A program made the position numbers and the translations under genes. A stretch of DNA of 64,000 nucleotides, taken from the NCBI GenBank assembly GCA_023213395.1, contig CM041465.1:44647741-44711740 (forward strand), given 5' to 3'. The notes beneath the pieces are model-generated. The model did not search any database, was not told the DNA's origin, and was given only the letters and a program-made list of their open reading frames with translations. Of the stretch, positions 22,700 to 33,689 are shown one piece after another. Source of the stretch: Cycas panzhihuaensis. Taxonomy: Eukaryota > Cycadophyta. Numbering within the stretch: the stretch's first letter is position 1; each line of letters starts with the position of its first letter.

Positions 22700-23307
22700 T
22701 TAGATTTCTGTACAATTGTATGGACACACTGTACGGTTTTTGTTGTAGCCATTTGCTTTTCCACTGACTATTTTTGGATTGTGCCATGTGTTCCCTCCTG
22801 ACCATTTTACTTTTCTCTTCCAAGCATTCCGCCCTTCTCTTCTAAGTGTTCCACCATTTTGACTATATTTTGAATTCCATTGTTCCTTGCAACTATCTCG
22901 AGCATTTGCGAAGAGTTGATTTCTAGTGCTTGAACTATTCCAATAGTTCTTGCAAACGTTCTTGAGTAGTTTTCCATTGTTGTTTGTTGTTTCCACCTAT
23001 TGGATTCCAAGTGTTCGTGCGCATGACTTGTTGCATACATCTCTCTAATGGTTCAAAATCATCGAGCATTCTTGCTCAAAATCCTCCAAAAGTGTCCCAC
23101 GATGCGAAAATTGTCAAAATTTTTATTTTTTACATGCGATTACTCCCCTCCTCCTTTTCTCTTGAGTTGCCCTTGTAGTTCAATGACTTGTGCTTGCTTG
23201 GCCGCCAAGTTACGTTGTAACTCTTGCATAACTTCCTCTTGTTTAGCAATTTGTTATGCCATTTCTTCTTTGAACTTTGTCAAACATTCAACTTCCATGT
23301 TTTTGGT
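22700..23307 (-). pseudogene. WK ORF copy 2, coiled coil and C-terminus
   Basis: Read on the minus strand from 23307, it joins in frame to 30014 once the chromodomain gypsy is removed: EEEL joins MEVECLTKFKEEM, then QEELQ-type heptads (QEEVMQELQRNLAAKQAQVI) and QLKRKGGGE. Further on, FEPLERCMQQVM corresponds to LRPLDRCM in copy 1. ATTCC/GGAATG words are common here, as around copy 1. Stops are present. Confidence 0.55.
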
Positions 23308-23539
23308 TGTAACAGACCAGTTATGTTATTGGAAATTGGAGCAAAGTAGAAGAGCACACATTGAAACAATTAAGAGTCAAATAAATGAATAATATTGATT
23401 GAATGAAGATTGATGATATATATTACAGTTAGGGTTAATTTTATATGCATATTGTCCCCTTTCACAACGGTTATGTCTTTTTAGTGACACCCCTTCGTTA
23501 ACAATGATTAATTAACCCCTTTTAAAGAGGTTCATAACA
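23308..23539 (-). repeat. Chromovirus 3' LTR
   Basis: On the + strand it runs from TGTAACAGACCAG to TTCATAACA. It is the partner of 29782-30013. Confidence 0.93.
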
Positions 23540-23555
23540 ATTCCTCCCTCTTAAG
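23540..23555 (-). other. Chromovirus polypurine tract
   Basis: On the minus strand TCTTAAGAGGGAGGAAT directly precedes the 3' LTR. Confidence 0.8.
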
Positions 23556-23569
23556 ATGTTTCGCCCATG

Positions 23570-23720
23570 AAACTCTCTTTTCTCAAATCAGGATGAAGTT
23601 TGATAAAATCGGAGGATTCCTAGGAAGCATCTTCGAGAGGCAACTGTTTCCATTTGATCAAGTATTCTCGAATAGTCTTTGACCACAACCGACGTATCGA
23701 ACTTCAAGGATAGCTTCTGG
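23570..23720 (-). pseudogene. Chromodomain at the end of the gypsy pol
   Basis: In the frame shifted by one from the integrase ORF: REYLIKWKQLPLEDAS, a TAG where Trp is expected, then ESSDFIKLHPDL. This matches the chromodomain pattern (YLVKWKG.P..DATWE) that targets such elements to chromatin. The upstream integrase frame runs past it and stops at 23658. Confidence 0.85.
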
Positions 23721-24900
23721 TAATAAGATTAATTTGCCTTCTTCATCTAAGAGGGGCAATTCTGTCTGTACCTCTACATGATTTCCAATTTTCTTTTTGA
23801 GACAAGACACATGAAATACATTGTGTAATTTTGAAGTTGGAAGTTCTAAGGCGTAAGCCACTTGTCCAATTTTCTGTTTAACCTGAAAAGGCCCATAAAA
23901 TCGAGGACTCAATTTCTCCTTTTGAGAATTTTTTAATGATGCTTGTTTGTATGGTTGCAGTCTTACATAGACCCAATCCCCAACTTCGAATTTTCTTTCT
24001 GTACGGTGTTTATCAACTTGCTGTTTCATACAATTTCTTGTTTCTTCTAAATGTCGCTTTAATATTTGAATTGTGTTTTGTGATTCTTGGAGATAATCAT
24101 GAACTGTCAGAACCTTATTATCCTTGTTTAACCAATCCTTTAATTGAATGGGTTGATAGCCATGCAATGCTTGATATGAGGTCATTTTAATGGATGAATG
24201 GTAAGAAGAATTATGCCAAGCTTTAGCTAAATGCAGCCATTTGACCCACGAATTTTGTTTATCTGCTACATAATGTTGCAAATAATTCTCTAAACATTTG
24301 TTAACCACTTCAGTTTGTTCGTTTGTTTGTGGATGATAACAGATACTCATCTTTAGTTTTGTACCCACTTGCCGAAACATTTCCTGCTAGAAATGACTTA
24401 GAAATTTGGGATCTCTGTCACTGATAATGGTTTGCGGAAATCCATGTAATTTGTGAATTTCATTGATAAATACTTTGGCCAGTTATTGAGCTTTATAATT
24501 ACATTGAATGGGTATAAAATGAGCAAAGTTTGTTAAACAATCTACAATCACGTAAATAGCATCTTTCCCTTTTGATTTCGATAAATCGGTGATAAAATCC
24601 ATGCTAATACTTTCCCATTTTTGTTGCGGAATAGGAAGAGGTTGGAGTAATCTAGGAATAGCAGTACGTTCATATTTATTAGCTTGGTAAACTGTGCATT
24701 CAATAACAAATTTTTTAATGTCCTTTTTCATTCCCTTCCAGAAAAATGACTGTTTGGCTCGAAGATATGTTTTTTAAAATTCTTCATAACCTACTGTAGG
24801 TACTATATGTGCTTCATTTAATATCTTGGCACGGAAAATTGAGTTTGCGCCTAAGAATATCTGTCCTTTATACCATAAAATATCATTCTTCTATTGGATT
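23720..24900 (-). pseudogene. Chromovirus integrase
   Basis: The zinc finger is damaged: the expected C..C pair reads CTVYQANK, so the second Cys is Tyr. Catalytic residues remain: [23 protein letters not shown] and NEQTEVVNKCL. The C-terminal part has KFEVGDWVYVRLQPYKQASL, KLSPRFYGPF and LHNVFHVSCLKK. Stops at about 24480 and 24390 split the frame. Confidence 0.93.
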
Positions 24901-24999
24901 TTGTTTTCTTTTCCTCGTTGAATTCTTAGAATCAGTTATTAAATGTCAAGGTCTTTCACATATTCTAATTGTAATTCCATGATCCATACTGGTTCTATC

Positions 25000-26546
25000 A
25001 TTGAAAGGACTTTTAGCTGAGATTCTGCACTTTCTTCATCTTTTTGCGACAATGCATCAGCCACCACATTATTTTTTCCTTTATTGTAAGTTATGTCGAA
25101 ATCAAATGTTTGAATTTTACTTATCCACTTCTGTTATTCAGGGGATAATTCTTTTTGTTTCAATAAATATTGCAAACTATTATAATCTGTCTTGACTATA
25201 AATTTGCTACCTAATAGATACTGACGCCATTTAACCAAAGCGTGTATAATGGCCAACATTTCCTTATCATAGGTAGATTTGAAAATTTCTCTGTTGTTTA
25301 GCTTTCTACTCTCAAATGCAATGGGTTTACCTTCTTGCATTAATATTGCGCCGATTCCTGTTCCCGATGCATCACATTTTATTATAAAAATTTTATAAAA
25401 ATCAAGTGGTGTTAGTATTGGTAACTAGGTCATTATTTGTTTAACTTGTTCGAAACACTTTGTCGCTTCTTCATTCCATTGAAAAGAATTTTTTTTTAAT
25501 AAACAAGTTAAGGCAATTGTTCTCTATGCATAATTTTAACAAACATTGATAATATGCTATTAATCCTAGAAATCCTCGAAGTTTCGTAATATTTTTGGGT
25601 ATCGGCCATTCTTGAATTGCCTCGACTTTCCCTGGGTCAGCGCTAATTCCTTCTTTTGATATAAGATGACCCAGATATTCTATCTCTTTCATTCCAAAAT
25701 AACATTTTGATTTCTTAGCATAAAAATTTTGTTCCTTCAATGTGCTCAATACTTGGTCAAGATGGTTCATGTGTTTTTCCTATTGTTTACTGAAAATTAA
25801 TATGCCGTCAAAGAAGACTAAGACAAACTTCTGCAAGAAGGGTTTCAGAACTTGATTCATTATAACTTGGAATGTGGCCTATGCATTGGTTAGGCCAAAG
25901 GGCATTACCTTGAACTCATAATAACTATGGTGTGTATTGAAGGCTGTTTTGTACATATCTTCTGGTTTAATACGAATTTGATGGTAACCCGACTTTAAAT
26001 CTATTTTTGAAAAATATTCTGCTCCATGTAATTCGTCTAGTAGCTCATCGATCCTTGGTATAGGAAATTTATTTTTTATTGTAACTTTATTTAGGACTCG
26101 GTAGTCTATGCACATATGATAAGATCCTTCCTTACTAAGATTACAAGAGTTGCAAATGGGCTTTTACTAGGAGTTATCGCTCCTATATCTAATAATTCTT
26201 GTATGATTTTTTCAATCTCATTCCGATAATGATGTGGTTGTTTATAGGGTCGAATAACAATTGGATTAGTGCCTGCTTCCAGCTCAATTTGATGTTCAAA
26301 TCCCCTGTCCAGCGGTAATTGTGCTGGAATATTTTGGAAAACTTCTTTATGTTTTTGGACAACATTTTGAAGTTCATTTTCTTGTGTAGTTGGCTTAATT
26401 TCTGCTTGTATTGAAAAGAGTTGAGCCATTATACCACGGTAGCCTTTCTTGATTAATTTTTCCATTCGTTTAAAGGATATTAGTTGGCTATTCCTAGGTT
26501 TCTCTCCTTGAAGGACGATAGTTCTTCTATCTTTCTTATATCTCAT
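25000..26546 (-). pseudogene. Chromovirus reverse transcriptase and RNase H
   Basis: [39 protein letters not shown], a one-base frameshift near 26110, [29 protein letters not shown] and VMPFGLTNA. The active site reads [12 protein letters not shown], with FFDG in place of F/YVDD, so one catalytic Asp is Gly. RNase H follows: IIKCDASGTGIGAIL, IAFESRKLN, YDKEMLAIIHAL, FIVKTDYNSLQYLLKQ and DITYNKGKNNVVADALS. Several stops occur. Confidence 0.93.
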
Positions 26547-26552
26547 AAATAA

Positions 26553-26900
26553 TTATTCAAGATTCATTTCAAAAGTTCCCAAAGTTCTTAACCACTGACT
26601 CCTCAGAACAATATCTACTCCACCAATATCTAATACATAAAAATTTTCTTTAAGAATGACATCGCCTATTGAGATTTTAAGGTTTTCCATCATTCCTTGT
26701 CCAGATATAACTTGGTGCCCCCCAACACTTACTTGAAAAGGTGCCATTCTAGATAGAAATAGTTTTAAGTGTTGAGTCTATATTCTATCAATAAAATTAT
26801 GTTATGAGTACTTCCGAGATCGATCAAAATCATAACAGCCTGATTTTTAATAAATCCTCGTAGTTTAAGCATGTTAGACCTTGTCAGACCACTCATAGCT
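26553..26900 (-). pseudogene. Chromovirus protease
   Basis: AVMILIDLGSTHN carries Leu in place of Ser in the DSGST-type active site. Downstream: QVSVGGHQVISGQG, VDIVLRSQWLRTLG and FEMNL. Confidence 0.85.
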
Positions 26901-26949
26901 GAGAATGACATTTTCAAGTTGTCCTCCTCTTGGTTATATTGGTACTCAT

Positions 26950-28147
26950 GATTTTCAATAGTATTTTCTTAGCCACACTCTATATCATCCTCTTCTTCAA
27001 TTTCCTCATTTTCTGCTACCGGGGATAATTCGATTGTATATAATTGATTTTTCTGGCATTTGTGATTAGGTGTCCATTTTTTAGCACACCTGAAACAGAG
27101 ATTCGTTTTCTGTATTTCTTCTTACTCGGCTCTTGTCCTTTGAAGTAATGGTTTAGCTAGCCGAGTAACTCTGCTAGGTACTAGACCAGGTCCTATAGTT
27201 GAAGGAGGACTAGAATGAGCATAAGGAGGAATATAGGGTTTTGTTCTTGCTTTTCGTAATTCATTGACCTTTCCTTCCTATATTTTGGCAAGTTGTATTG
27301 CCTTATTTAGTTCCTGAGGTTCTTGAATTTTGACGTCTGCTTGGATCTCAATGGTTAAGCCATCTATATATAATTGGATAAGTTGATTCATGGGAATGTC
27401 TTCTAAAACATAATTTAATTTTGTAAATGTTGCACTGTATTCTTCCACAGATCCTGTCTATTTTAATTTTCGTAATTCACAATAATAATCACGATTAGAT
27501 ACAATCTCAAATCCTTCGATGAATAAACGCACAAATTCTTTCCAGGATGGAAGTTGAGTTCGAAAAGAGGTTCATTCTAGACACTGCCACCATTCACACG
27601 CTATCCCATCCATGTGCAGGGTGGCTAACGGAACTTGCTGTGCTGGCTCAATTTCCATTAAGCAAAAGTAGTTTTCCATTTGCTGAATCCACACTCTCGA
27701 CTCATGCGATTTTTGCTCCATATTGAAACGTTGTATAGTAATTTTTTCCAACTTTTTCTTTTTCTGTGTTTGAATACTTTGTAAGCAGTTGAAGTATGCT
27801 TGAAAACCCACTATCTTTTGTTCTTCAGGAGTTAAATTCCAGTATTCATTAAGATACTTTATGATAGCCTCTTTGTCAAAATTAATCGGAGATATCTAAG
27901 GCCCCAACTGATTTCTTGTAGTTTGATGTCTAATATGTGATTGATAACTCGTTGCTTTGTCTTCTAAATCCGGCACTACCATATCCTCTTTTTTGCTTGT
28001 TGCTATGATCGTTAGTTTATCCAAAATTTGGTGTAAGGTATGATTCAAGAGAGTGTTTGATGTTTGGACCGCGCTGTGAACTGCTTGAGTGATTGGTTCG
28101 ACGATCTCTTTTTGAACGGTGTTGTCTGCCATATCATCAGTGTTCAT
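26950..28147 (-). pseudogene. Chromovirus gag
   Basis: The ATG at 28147 begins MNTDDMADNTVQKEIVEP. Later blocks are WIQQMENYFCLMEIEPAQQ, ASLHM-type ATLHMDGIACEWWQCL, WKEFVRLFIEGF, EYSATFTKLNYVLEDIP and the zinc knuckle NLCFRCAKKWTPNHKC (27058-27104). This is the standard chromovirus gag layout. Stops interrupt it. Confidence 0.9.
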
Positions 28148-28925
28148 TATTTTAATGATTGTGTAAGTACGATTCCACTGCTTTTCTGTCGTGTTTAAAG
28201 CAAATGTATGTTTCTCCTGTTAACTTCTTTGACCCCCTTTTATTGACGTATAATCCTCATGCACTTCGTAAATAGATGCCAATTTGATCTAATACTCAAT
28301 ATCAAGGTTTAAGAGGACGTCAACTAGTGAGTAAACAAATAAATAGAATGACAGACTGATGAGAAGAACAGAGGAAACATACGTCTTGGGTAGAGCAAAG
28401 AAAAATTGTTCAACTATTCAATGTTCAACAGATATTAATGAATTGAATAAGGTGGGGGGACTTAGAAAAAATGAAAATTAAATACCTAACATAAGAAAAT
28501 TACTGTCTAATAAATATTGTGACCATGACCGAGAATCTTTGAGTCAACTGATATGACCAAGGATAGTCAAATGACTTATATAAGTGAGTTATAAAAATGA
28601 ATATATATGTTATGTTGAACAATATTAAAAATGTAACTTCAAGTGTCCTAGGTATAATGATGCCACTATATAATATAATCCAAGATGTGTGAGGATATTA
28701 AATAATAATATAAACTATGGAATATATATTATATAATACACATAGTAATAGTGTCTAGAATAATATATATAAAATAACTTTATTCACTACGTAACAATGA
28801 CAATATATTAGAGTGTAATTTAAATTACACTACAACTTAAACTATTCCCAAATCTTTAATATATGTGATAATGTAAGTGGTTGTTCTCAAACTTTTAATA
28901 TATATGATAATATAGCCCGGCGACT

Positions 28926-28966
<41 letters not shown>

Positions 28967-29764
28967 AAAGTGTATTAATATTATCCGCGTGTATGATGTT
29001 GATACTGGTAAATGATTTAATGTGTAGACAGATGAAGATGCAACACCCTCTTAATATCTACGTCCGATGTGAATGATTTTAGGTCAAGACAGATGAAGAT
29101 GCAAGACGGCGGCGCGGGACACACGTAGAAATGGCGGTGTGGATCGTGAATGGAAAGAGGATGCAGGTGCGGAAGATACGATGAAGACGCAAGGGAGCAG
29201 AAGCAGGACGCTCAAAGATGGATACTCGAAGACAGAACGAAGCAGAAGCAAGGCAGGATGAAGGTCAAAGCGAAACGAAAAAGGCGGATGAGCAATGAGA
29301 GGGAAGGACAACTAAATGAATAGATGGTGGTTTTTATTCTCTTAATTATATATATATTAACAGCACGATCAATTTTAGGGCACGACTGTATGGTAATCGT
29401 TGAAACTATGGAAGGACTCAGAACGATAATGTAGAACGAAAACAGGATGGTGTGGCGAACCCGGTATAGAAGACGTATGATATTAACGTATCACTCAGCA
29501 ATCAACAATCGTTATAATAATGTAGAAATATTAGTGGAAATTGCTATACGTTATTGAGTATGTTCTTGCAAATGCTTTACTATGTGATACAATAAGAATC
29601 TACGATAGTTTCTCTTAATGTCAGAAGGTTGTTTTGATGGCAACTATGAAATAGAGTTGAGTATCTCCAATAGATCGATTTATAAGATCTTTCGTCACTT
29701 CTCTATAAATAGACTACTATATGGAGCAATTAGGAACCAAAGTAATTTTCCACAGGGCAGAAAA
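28148..29764 (-). other. Chromovirus leader, no recognised gene
   Basis: A 1.6-kb 5' leader between primer site and gag, AT-rich in the middle. A 75-residue minus ORF at 29084-29311 is hydrophobic and Ser-rich but not recognised. Confidence 0.5.
28927..28966. repeat. (TA)n(CA)n microsatellite
   Basis: TA repeats pass directly into about 12 CA units. Confidence 0.95.
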
Positions 29765-29779
29765 GTTACTCTGATACCA
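29765..29779 (-). other. Chromovirus primer-binding site
   Basis: The minus strand reads TGGTATCAGAGTAAC, two bases from the 5' LTR. The first 11 bases match the tRNA-Met site. Confidence 0.85.
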
Positions 29780-29781
29780 CT

Positions 29782-30013
29782 TGTAATAGACTAGTTATGT
29801 TATTGGAAATTGGAGCAAAGTAGAAGAGCGCACATGTAAACAATTAAGAGTCAAATAAATGAATAATATTGATTGAATGAAGATTGATGATACATATTAC
29901 AGGTAGGGTCAATTTTATATGCATATCGTCCCCTTTCACAAGGGTTATGTCTTTCTAGTGACACCCCTTCATTAACAATGATTAATTAACCCCTTTTAAA
30001 GAGGTTCATAATA
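29782..30013 (-). repeat. Chromovirus 5' LTR
   Basis: 232 bp, the partner of 23308-23539, followed by the TTGGT duplication. Confidence 0.93.
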
Positions 30014-30339
30014 TTGGTTGTCAATTCCTCTTCCAATCTTCCTATTTTTTTTGCCTGTTGATTGACTTAGTTATATTTTTCTTGAATCTCCTCCAATAAA
30101 TTTCACATTTATTGAACGTTATTGCTCTTAGTTTCTCGTACTTGGAATGTACCTTCTCCTAAGATTTTATGGACTGGCAACTGTTGTGGGGATGGCATTT
30201 GTATCAACCCCTTTTCTAGTTTTGACTCATCTACCTTGTGGCATCGTGGCCTTTTAACGTTGTTCATGGCTTTTTGCTTGGGCTTGCTATTATTTGGTTC
30301 TACTACATCCTTGTGGAGCCATGCTATAATCCTTCTCAT
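30014..30339 (-). pseudogene. WK ORF copy 2, middle part
   Basis: From 30339 the minus strand reads MRRIIAWLHKDVVEPNN, a Lys-rich stretch, KILGEGTFQ, then a coiled-coil start ending IGRLEEELTT at 30014. The corresponding blocks of copy 1 are MRHIVLWLH and IVGEGTCQ. Its left end joins in frame to 23307 and its right end to 35552. Confidence 0.6.
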
Positions 30340-30551
30340 TGTTGAAATGTAATGTTTTATCTAGGTAAAGAGGGGTCATGTTGAGGTCACCAGCAAATGT
30401 AACTCTAATCTGAGATTGTGACACTTGGCTGTCCTATATTGATCAGTTACATCTCAATGTGTAACGATCATCTTTATGATGTATATTTAAGGAGCATGAA
30501 TCTCAATGAAACACAGGCCATTCCTACCTCATCTCAATTGAGTATTCATCA
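30340..30551 (+). repeat. Copia alpha 5' LTR
   Basis: It starts TGTTGAAATGTAATG and ends AGTATTCATCA. A possible TATA-like TATATTTAAG lies near 30483. Confidence 0.95.
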
Positions 30552-30563
30552 TGGTATTAGAGC
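30552..30563 (+). other. Copia alpha primer-binding site
   Basis: TGGTATTAGAGC, one base from the tRNA-Met complement, directly after the LTR. Confidence 0.9.
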
Positions 30564-31238
30564 AGGTTACTCTGCTTGTTTGAGAGAGGGTCCTTGGTGA
30601 TTGTCAAAGACAGTTCTGAGATAAAGAAGCCAACAAACACAGGAGGTAACAGGGAGCGAAAACAACTGTTAAGAAGAGCGGATTCATAGGAGACTGGAGA
30701 TATTGTACGAACAAGGGTACGGAACCGTACAACTGTATGGACAAAATTTCAAGTGTCTTAGATTGAGATGAAATTTCACTAGCAAGGAGATCTCAATGCC
30801 CCCGTCACTTCTCTCTTCAGGGTCGAGTTCATTTGACGAACTTTTAAAGGGGTTTTTGCCAGTTTTTCAGCCGTGCGGGTTTGGAGGTATTCCTGTAGAT
30901 TTCTCTCAAAATTTTCAAAATCTTTGGATTAAATCTGGTGTGAACTCTGTGTCAGAGCCTTAAAAAGATTTCAAGACAGGTTTTGGTTGATTTGGTGAAG
31001 TATTTTTTGTTTTTTAAGCAAAAATGGGTTTTGCACTAGCCCCGCCCTTTTGTCTTGCAACCCAAATTTCTCTCAATCCACAGACTGTTCTAGAAAAATA
31101 ATAACAGATCCAGAATCGTCGACTCCTCCTCTTTCTTTTGAGGTACATTTCGTACCAATCCGTACAGGTTCGTTCACATATGGAAATCTGTACAGGTGTA
31201 TGGCCCAGACACTGTTAATTAGTTTTCTCTCTGTCTAA

Positions 31239-32090
31239 ATGGCTTCTGCTGTTATTTCCTTGCTAGAACCAGAAAAATTAACTGATTCAAACTATCATGT
31301 TTGGAAGATTAAGGTGGAAACTATCTTGAGAGTAAAAAATGCATGGAATATTACAATTGGAGCAGAAAGTCGTCCTAGTGACTCAGATACAAAGCTGGGA
31401 AGCTAGGAAGAAAGAAATAATATAGGTGTCCTCACTCTGAAAATGTCAATTTCTGACTCAATCTTGATTTATGTTGAAAAATTGAATCTATCATCTGAAA
31501 TTTGGAAATGTCTTGAGAACTTGTATGGGCAGAAAAATAAGGCAAGAATAATTGCTCTTAAAGAGGAAATGTATAGACTTCACATGAGAGAAAATGAGAA
31601 TATAACAGAATTCATGCACAAGGTTATTTCAATTCGAAATAATCTTTTGAGTGCAGGAGGTTTGATTTCTGAACAAGAATTAGTAGAACTTGTGGCAACC
31701 AAGTTGCCAAAATCTTTTGACACAACCATCAATACTATCACAAATAGTGATAAAATTGATAAGATAACACTTGATGAATTAACAAGATTACTGTTAAGAC
31801 AAGAACTAAGAAACAAGAGGTATGAGGACTCTTCAGAATTGGAGGATGCCTTTGCATCTAGATTAAACCTAGGCTCACGCGGAAGGAATCAATTTCGTGG
31901 ACAAGGCTCGACACTAGATTCTAGAGGACGTGGACGTTGGCAAGATTCAAGGGGACATGGACGAAGCAGAGATACCAGAATCTGTTTCAATTGTGGAAAA
32001 ATCGGGCACATCTCCAGCAACTGCAGAATTTTTGATATATGTTACCACTGCGGACAAACCGAACATTATCCATATCAGTGTCCACAGTGA
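31239..32090 (+). pseudogene. Copia alpha gag
   Basis: The ATG at 31239 begins MASAVISLLEPEKLTDSNYH with VWKIKVETIL. A TAG at 31404 is the only break before the end. Core blocks: SSEIWKCLENLYGQKNKARI, MYRLHMRENENITEFMHK and LVATKLPKSFDTTINTI. An RG-rich stretch precedes two zinc knuckles, CFNCGKIGHISSNC and CYHCGQTEHYPYQC, both CX2CX4HX4C. The TGA at 32088 ends gag, but the frame continues open into protease, so it may be either a mutation or the point where a polyprotein was once read through. Confidence 0.92.
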
Positions 32091-33689
32091 AGAAGTGAGA
32101 TCCAAAAGGGAAAACGACCTGTTGGAGGATACAACAAAGAAAAAATAGAAGAAGAGGAAGAAGAGACTGCATTCATTATTACCTTGGCTACCGGCTTGAA
32201 AGACAATGACATATGGTATATTGACTTAGGAGCATCGAGACATATGACTAGTCGTGAGGATTGGTTCGAGACCCTAAAACCCTATGACTTTGACAAATCA
32301 GTTGAGTTAGGCGATAAATATCCACTTGATATAAAAGGGGTTGGGACCATTTCAGTCAATTTATAGGGGGATATGAAGAAAATTAGAAATGTTTTACTTG
32401 TTCCTGGACTAAAAATGAATCTTCTCTCTGTTTCACAACTGAGCAAAAAAGGGTTAAGAACAGTTTTTGACGAAGAAGGATACTGTTATATGAAAGAAAA
32501 CGGAGAAATCATTGCAAAAGGAGTAAGATGTAATGATCTTTGCAAACTGCTGTTGGATCCTGTACTTCCTAATCTGGAAGAAAAGTCTTGTACTATTGTC
32601 AAACCTAGTAATAAAATCTGGCATTTGAAGTATGGACATCTCCCAATTGAGACATTAAGATTAATAGAAAAATCATGAATGGTGAATGGATTGCCTTACA
32701 TCTCCTCTGATAATTTTGTTTGTAAAGGTTGTCAATTTGGCAAACAACACAGACATCCCTTCAAAGAAAGCACCTGGAGAGCACAATCAAAGCTAGAAAT
32801 GATTCATACAGATATTTGTGGACCAATTACACCGCTCTCAGTCAATGGATGCAGATTTTTTTTAACATTTATCGACAATTTCACTCAAAAGGTATGGGTA
32901 TCCTTTATTCATAATAAGTCAGAAGTTTTTGAAGCATTTAAAGAATTCAAAGTAGAAGTAGAGTTAGAGTTAGGAACAAAATTTAAATGTATCAGATCAG
33001 ATGGAGGGGGTGAATATATATCAAAGGAATTCCTGAACTATTGCAAGGTTCAAGGAATTCGCAGACAGATTACAACTTCTTGTACGCCACAGTCGAATGG
33101 AGTAGCTGAAAGAAAAAATAGAACCTTAATGGAGATGGCTAGGAGTGTGGTTTATGGAAAGAATGTATCAAAATGTTATTGGGCAGAGGTAGTAAGCACT
33201 GCTTGTTATCTGATAAACCGAAGTCCAACAAAAGCTTTAAAGAATATCACTCCACAAGAAGCCTGGACAGGTAAGAAACCTGATGCAATTCTACTTAAAA
33301 TTTTTGGCAGTCAAGCATTTGTTCATATACTTGATTCAAAAAGGTCAAAATTAGATGCAAAAAGCATAGAATGTATTATGATAGGCTACAACAAAAACTC
33401 AAAAGCCTACAAATGCATAGACCCTAAATTCGACAAGATCTATGTAAGCAGAGATGTAATTTTCAATGAAGAAGATGATTTCAATGAACCTACACAAGTC
33501 AGAGTAATTGAAGAAAGTGGAAAAGAGATTGAGCAAGAAGCTACAAAGGAGACTAAGCAGGAAGTTGCATCAGAAATCACATCAGAAGAAGGGATTTCCT
33601 TCCCATCATCATCAGATCCAACGATACATGAAGCAGAATCTGTCATAGAACAACCAGCAGAGGAGTCTAACAGTAAGGAAGGCTCATAA
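32091..33689 (+). pseudogene. Copia alpha protease and integrase
   Basis: Protease: DIWYIDLGASRHMTS, where DSGAS has become DLGAS. Then VLLVPGLKMNLLSVSQL and the pre-integrase zinc motif (IWHLKYGHLP, CKGCQFGKQHRHPF). Integrase: FLTFIDNFTQKVWVSF (Asp), FKCIRSDGGGEYISKEF (Asp), SNGVAERKNRTLMEMAR (Glu), CYWAEVVSTACYLINRSP, PQEAWTGKKPD and ECIMIGYNKNSKAYK. Stops at 32364, 32676 and 33687 are all in one frame. Confidence 0.94.

Larger units (their letters stand above)
23308..30013 (-). mobile_element. Chromodomain gypsy (chromovirus), minus strand, full structure
   Basis: 232-bp LTRs (23308-23539, 29782-30013) are flanked by TTGGT on both sides. About 13 LTR mismatches by eye (near 5.6%). Gag, protease, RT, RNase H, integrase and chromodomain are in order. 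Key lesions are a lost RT catalytic Asp and a lost integrase zinc Cys. Confidence 0.96.

Noticed and set aside
29084-29311. Hydrophobic minus ORF in the chromovirus leader
   Set aside because: Short, Ser/Leu-rich, no motif; most likely untranslated leader.
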